This document shows positions 5,034-8,056 of a stretch of DNA of 8,056 nt, in pieces (the stretch's first letter is position 1; every line of letters begins with the position of its first letter). Made by a program: the position numbers and the translations under genes. The DNA comes from JAFAVN01 sp036378375. GTDB lineage: Bacteria; Verrucomicrobiota; Verrucomicrobiia; Chthoniobacterales; JAFAMB01. The notes beneath the pieces were generated by a model. The model made no database searches and had not been told where the DNA came from. It saw only the letters and a list, made by a program, of their open reading frames with translations. Location: contig DASUWQ010000101.1 in NCBI GenBank assembly GCA_036378375.1, positions 1 through 8,056 on the forward strand, written 5' to 3'.

Positions 5034-6428
5034 ATGCACGTTGAACGATTCTTTGTTTCTGGATTGGCGCATGCCTCTTACATCATGACATCGGACAGCG
5101 AAGCGATCGTCATTGATCCCGAACGGAGGGTGGATGGCTACTTGGACTATCTGGCTAAGAATAAGTTGTCCCTAAAAGCGATTTTTCTGACGCATCCGCA
5201 TGCGGATTTCGTGGCCGGTCATGCCGAGTTGGCAGCGCGAACGGGCGCAACAATTTTTATCTCGGATCAAGCTCCAGCCACCTTTACTCATCAGGATCTC
5301 AAAGAAGGCGACCGTTTCAATGTAGGCTCGATTGAGATGACGTTTTTACACACACCCGGTCACTCACCGGACAGTATTTGCCTGTGCGTCTACGAAAATC
5401 GCTTCCCGGTTGCGGTGTTCTCAGGTGATACCCTTTTTGCGGGCGATGTTGGCCGACCCGATCTACGGGATCGTGAACTTCCGGCTACCGACCTGGCCAC
5501 CCGGCTTTACGACTCGCTCTTCAACAAGCTCTTAAAATTTCCGCCCGAAACGAAAGTCTATCCCGCGCACGGTGCGGGGTCATTGTGCGGCCGCCAGATT
5601 TCTTCGGCGCCGTTCACTACCATCGGTCAGGAGACGGCAACGAACTGGGCTCTGCAATTGAGCAATCAGCAGCAATTTGTCGACGCCATGGTGAGCAACT
5701 TGCCGGATCGCCCAGCTTATTTCAGCCGTTCCGTGACGATTAATCTGCTTGGCGCCCCACCCTTTTCTGATCTCCCTGAAATTAGGCGTCTAGAGATCTC
5801 CGAATTCGACGCACTCAGGCAGGAAGGCGCGACCGTCCTGGATCTACGGGCCCCGGCTTTGTTTGGCGACGCCCATGTTGCCGGCAGTTTGAATATTGGG
5901 ATTGCTAGCCCCTCTTTCGCGGTTTGGTGCGGGTTCTTTGTTAACCCTGACCTGCCGATCGTATTAGTGGCCGACTATGAATCGGAGGTAAAACGCGCCC
6001 GGCTCGAACTATCCCGGATCGGATTTGATCATGTCATGGGCTTCGTGCCAGCAGACGATTTAGGCGAGACCCTGCAAATCACACAGATCGGAGCACGAGA
6101 TTTTGCTGAACTGTTAGAGAGTGGGAATCGGCCGACGGTTCTGGATGTCCGGTCCGTGCCGGAATGGACCCAGGACCACCTGGAGGGTGCAGTGAATATC
6201 CCCTTGCCGCGACTTTCACAACGCTCGGCGGGTTTTGCTCATAATGCGCCCCTGATCATTCTGTGTGGAAGCGGTTACCGCAGTTCGATTGCAGCAAGCC
6301 TCCTGGAGGCCGAAGGGTTCGAACGTCTGACCAACGTGATGGGAGGCATGCACGCGGTTCGCCACGCCACGCGCCCTCGACTGGTATCCCTCGAGCGAGC
6401 GGAGACCGCGTTGACCTGGGAAATTTAG
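5034..6428 (+). CDS. CstB-like persulfide dioxygenase/pseudorhodanese/rhodanese fusion
   Basis: This 464-residue cytoplasmic enzyme has the three-domain plan of Staphylococcus aureus CstB (about 444 residues), which oxidises low-molecular-weight persulfides. Residues 1-240 form a metallo-beta-lactamase-fold dioxygenase. It has THPHADF (53-59), TPGH (107-110), FSGDTLFAGDVGRPD (129-143) and YPAHGAGSLCG (176-186). By analogy with ETHE1 the mononuclear iron ligands are H54, H110 and D132. The last His of the usual HxHxDH motif is F59, tolerable in a one-iron enzyme. Residues about 252-345 are a rhodanese-like domain with no Cys in the active-loop position (LVADYESE, 311-318), hence a pseudorhodanese. 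Residues about 353-445 are a rhodanese with LDVRSVPEW (370-378) and active loop CGSGYRS, catalytic C411. The start at MHVERFF is chosen because everything upstream is repeat-encoded. There is no Shine-Dalgarno sequence. The likely role is sulfide/persulfide detoxification. Confidence 0.9.
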   Translation: MHVERFFVSGLAHASYIMTSDSEAIVIDPERRVDGYLDYLAKNKLSLKAIFLTHPHADFVAGHAELAARTGATIFISDQAPATFTHQDLKEGDRFNVGSIEMTFLHTPGHSPDSICLCVYENRFPVAVFSGDTLFAGDVGRPDLRDRELPATDLATRLYDSLFNKLLKFPPETKVYPAHGAGSLCGRQISSAPFTTIGQETATNWALQLSNQQQFVDAMVSNLPDRPAYFSRSVTINLLGAPPFSDLPEIRRLEISEFDALRQEGATVLDLRAPALFGDAHVAGSLNIGIASPSFAVWCGFFVNPDLPIVLVADYESEVKRARLELSRIGFDHVMGFVPADDLGETLQITQIGARDFAELLESGNRPTVLDVRSVPEWTQDHLEGAVNIPLPRLSQRSAGFAHNAPLIILCGSGYRSSIAASLLEAEGFERLTNVMGGMHAVRHATRPRLVSLERAETALTWEI

Positions 6429-6435
6429 GCTTCAC

Positions 6436-6481
6436 GTGAGAAGTGAGTGGTGAGATGTGAGAAGCCTGCCCTAGCCTGTAC
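6436..6481 (+). repeat. GTGAGAN heptamer array between convergent genes
   Basis: Four 7-nt units (6436-6463) run GTGAGAA, GTGAGTG, GTGAGAT, GTGAGAA. GCCTG and then a second GCCTGTACC (6473-6481) follow. GTGAGAAGCCTG and GCCTGTACC also occur at 6872-6887, so this is a short copy of the same module. It fills the 42-nt space between the stop codons of the sulfur enzyme (6428) and the DUF302 gene (6471) and runs into the last codons of the latter. Confidence 0.75.
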
Positions 6482-6833
6482 CCAATGCAGTCTTCAATAG
6501 ACCTGGCACGGCTTCAAACGGCGTAATCGGTAGATTGTACCGTTCTTTTAGTTCCTCCGGGCTGGTGAAGGTGACGTGCACTTGACCGGCTTCTTCCCAA
6601 ACCAAGGCTTTCAGTGGAAGATCTAGAGCGAGATTTGGGTATTGTACCATTAACGGTGTTCCTGCCTTGGGATTCCCGAAAAGGAGGAGGATCGTGGGCC
6701 GCAGTTCTAAGCCAACAGCAGCGGCCTCTGCTGCTTGATCGATCCGCGCAAAAATCTTCATGCCTTTGCCGGAAAGAAACGATTCCAATAAATCGGCTGT
6801 CTTTTGCGGGCTATGCGTGCTGATGAGATCCAT
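6471..6833 (-). CDS. DUF302 domain protein
   Basis: This 120-residue protein is essentially one DUF302 domain (PF03625). The diagnostic stretch is IFARIDQAAEAAAVGLELRP (about 27-46), then TILLLFGNPKAGTPLM (47-62), YPNLALDLPLKALVWEE (about 65-81) and the C-terminal LKERYNLP segment. DUF302 proteins are small and of unsettled biochemical role. There is no signal peptide or membrane segment from the chosen start. The frame is open upstream to 6968, but that part is translated heptamer repeat; MDLISTHSPQKTADLLESFL at 6833 is the natural start. The ATG is 10 nt from a repeat array and lacks a Shine-Dalgarno sequence. It converges on the persulfide dioxygenase gene and lies downstream of the SDR gene on the same strand, with a 192-nt repeat-filled gap that makes co-transcription uncertain. 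Confidence 0.9.
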   Translation of the reverse strand: MDLISTHSPQKTADLLESFLSGKGMKIFARIDQAAEAAAVGLELRPTILLLFGNPKAGTPLMVQYPNLALDLPLKALVWEEAGQVHVTFTSPEELKERYNLPITPFEAVPGLLKTALGTG

Positions 6834-6843
6834 AACTCGCAGC

Positions 6844-7017
6844 GTGAGAAGTGAGAAGTGATTGGTGAGAGGTGAGAAGCCTGTACCTGGAACCCGTGAA
6901 AGGTGAAAAGTGATAGTTACCGCGCCCTGTACTATCTCAAGCAGCCGCTTGGCGGCACCAATCACCAATCACCAATCACCTTTCACGGGGTTCCAGGGTC
7001 CGCCTCTCACTTCTCAC
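6844..7017. repeat. MITE-like inverted pair of modular heptamer elements
   Basis: The left half has five GTGANNN heptamers (6844-6878), GCCTGTA, core CCTGGAACCC (6886-6895), then GTGAAAG-type heptamers (6896-6916). The right half mirrors it: hairpin GCAGCCGCTTGGCGGC (6941-6956), CACCAAT-type heptamers (6956-6990), core GGGTTCCAGG (6988-6997), then two TCTCACT (7005-7018). GTGAGAAGTGAGA (6844-6856) is the perfect reverse complement of 7005-7017. The cores and the adjoining GTGAAAGGTG (6896-6905 versus 6977-6986) are also perfect complements. The 174-nt unit has terminal inverted repeats and no gene, like a miniature element, but no target duplication is seen. It lies 10 nt before the DUF302 start and 8 nt past the SDR stop. 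Confidence 0.82.
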
Positions 7018-7025
7018 TGATTTTC

Positions 7026-7793
7026 TTATTGCTCGCTATAGTTCCAGGTCAAACCGCCATCGATGACGATGGTAGTACCGGTAATATAGTCGGAGTCCGA
7101 CGAGGCCAGAAAAGCCGCTACCCCGGCGACATCATTCACCTGTCCTAGGCGGCCGAGCGGGATATTCTCAAGCAGCGCCTTCAATTTACCCGGGTCATTC
7201 AGAAGCGCGGTGTTGATCGGTGTCTCGATTGCGCCGGGGGCTATGTTATTGACCGTGATTCCGTAAGGCGCCAATTCGATTGAAAGGTTTCGCATCATCA
7301 TTTTCATGCCGCCTTTGCTGGCACAATACGACGTGAAATGCGGAAACGGCAGATCTTCGTGGACGGAACTGACATTAATAATCTTGCCCGGCTTTTTCAC
7401 GGCCATGCGGTGCTGAACAAACGCTTGGCTGGCGAAGAACGCCCCTTTCAAATTGATATTCAAAACCAAATCGTAGTCGTGCTCGGACGCTTCCCAGATC
7501 GAGGCATGCTTTTCCACCCCCGCGTTGTTGATGAGCACATCGACAGTGCCGAAGTGGTCGATTGCCTGCTTCATCATAGCGTGAATCTGATCGACCGATG
7601 AAATGTCGGCTTGTACCGCCAAAGCTTTGCGTCCTCTTTTCTGGATCTGAGCGACGGTGTCGTTCGCCGGTTGCGGGTTCCCTACGTAGTCGATGACAAT
7701 ATCTGCGCCTTCTTCGGCTAGCCGATAAGCAATCCCTTGGCCAATACCCTGGCCTCCCCCTGTGACGAGCACCGTTTTACCTTCGAGTTTCAT
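7026..7793 (-). CDS. SDR-family oxidoreductase, glucose 1-dehydrogenase-like
   Basis: This 255-residue classical short-chain dehydrogenase is of normal length. The cofactor motif TGGGQGIG is at 11-18, then ADIS (62-65), NNAG (89-92) and N114 of NINLKG. The catalytic tetrad is completed by S143, Y156 and K160 (YCASK). The stretches NVSSVHEDLPFPHF (140-153), YCASKGGMKMM (156-166) and PGAIETPIN (186-194) closely follow Bacillus glucose 1-dehydrogenase, which has SSVHE, ASKGGMK and PGAINTPIN at these places. SDR substrate range is nonetheless broad, so glucose is only the best guess. D35 at the end of strand 2 would favour NAD. The cytoplasmic tetramer-forming C-terminus (DYITGTTIVIDGGLTWN) is intact. 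No Shine-Dalgarno sequence precedes the ATG, and the gene appears to be the first on its strand within the window. Confidence 0.92.
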   Translation of the reverse strand: MKLEGKTVLVTGGGQGIGQGIAYRLAEEGADIVIDYVGNPQPANDTVAQIQKRGRKALAVQADISSVDQIHAMMKQAIDHFGTVDVLINNAGVEKHASIWEASEHDYDLVLNINLKGAFFASQAFVQHRMAVKKPGKIINVSSVHEDLPFPHFTSYCASKGGMKMMMRNLSIELAPYGITVNNIAPGAIETPINTALLNDPGKLKALLENIPLGRLGQVNDVAGVAAFLASSDSDYITGTTIVIDGGLTWNYSEQ

Positions 7794-8056
7794 AAGCGTT
7801 TTTCGATTGAACTCTCTGAGCTGCGAAAGCCTCTAATCGCTTACTGGGTTTTAGCAACCAAATTCACCACAGAGACGCAGAGGATTTCACCACAAAGCAG
7901 ACTTCGCCCCGTCTCCCCCCTTTAGCTTCGCCAGACAAGGACACAAAGCGCACGAAGATTGATAGACAAACGTGACCTTTGATCCGGAACTAGACAGCCG
8001 CAATTATACTTAAGGAGCAATCCTGCCCTGCACCAAAGTCGCAATGAATTGGCAAT
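7794..8056. other. gene-free right end with dispersed repeat, copy 2
   Basis: This stretch holds the second CACAGAGACGCAGAGG-type repeat (7857-7883), then CACCACAAAG and a related GGACACAAAGCGCACGAAG (about 7938-7956). The whole 100-nt patch looks like one dispersed intergenic unit. It should also contain the promoter of the SDR gene, but none is convincing. An AAGGAG (8013-8018) and an ATG (8044-8046) are visible near the edge, too far apart and too close to the end to call a gene. Minus-strand frames entering from the right end are short and unrecognised. Confidence 0.5.

Noticed and set aside
8013..8056. start of a plus-strand gene at the right edge (AAGGAG, then ATG)
   Set aside because: The spacing is about 25 nt and only four codons are visible, which is insufficient.

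Overview
The window looks like chromosomal DNA from a free-living, probably soil or sediment bacterium that is rich in repeats. Four things suggest Verrucomicrobiota or a neighbouring phylum, although no marker gene proves it: moderate GC, no Shine-Dalgarno sequence at any gene start, dispersed 'CACAGAGAC(A/G)CAGAGG'-type intergenic repeats, and many small palindromes. There is no transposase, integrase, phage gene, tRNA, rRNA or CRISPR array.

Seven genes are supported. From left to right they are: an orphan BMP-family (PnrA/Med-like) periplasmic substrate-binding protein (396-1457, -); a KirBac-type inward-rectifier potassium channel with a TVGYG filter (1856-2734, -); a small two-helix membrane protein of unknown function (3130-3450, +); an extended-SDR NAD-dependent epimerase/dehydratase (3573-4544, +); a three-domain CstB-like persulfide dioxygenase/pseudorhodanese/rhodanese fusion (5034-6428, +); a DUF302 protein (6471-6833, -); and a classical SDR close to glucose 1-dehydrogenase (7026-7793, -). 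They do not form one pathway. The only functional hint is the sulfur enzyme lying convergent to the DUF302 gene. A possible coding remnant runs off the left edge on the minus strand (1-189).

The unusual part is what lies between the genes. Almost every gap is filled with one of four repeat classes. (1) A REP/BIME-like pair of hairpins, each carrying a GTAG tetranucleotide (298-393). (2) Degenerate heptanucleotide tandem arrays with different sequences but always a 7-nt period (1844-1871, 3452-3486, 3530-3571, 4533-4567, 4942-4997, 6436-6463, 6844-6878, 6896-6916, 6956-6990, 7005-7018). (3) Two copies of a nested palindromic cluster with unit order A-B-B'-A' (2847-3067 and 4617-4796). (4) A modular element made of a heptamer array, a core CCCT(C/G)GAACCC and a second heptamer array. 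It occurs as inverted pairs enclosing 4507-5027 and 6844-7017.

The 3' end of all seven genes falls inside, or within about 8 nt of, one of these repeats. In two cases (kir and the epimerase) the heptamer array itself supplies the stop codon. Several reading frames also extend upstream through repeats, so the naive first-ATG starts of the channel, the sulfur enzyme and the DUF302 protein are artefacts and are corrected here. The repeat system is the best candidate for something undescribed. The genes themselves belong to known families.
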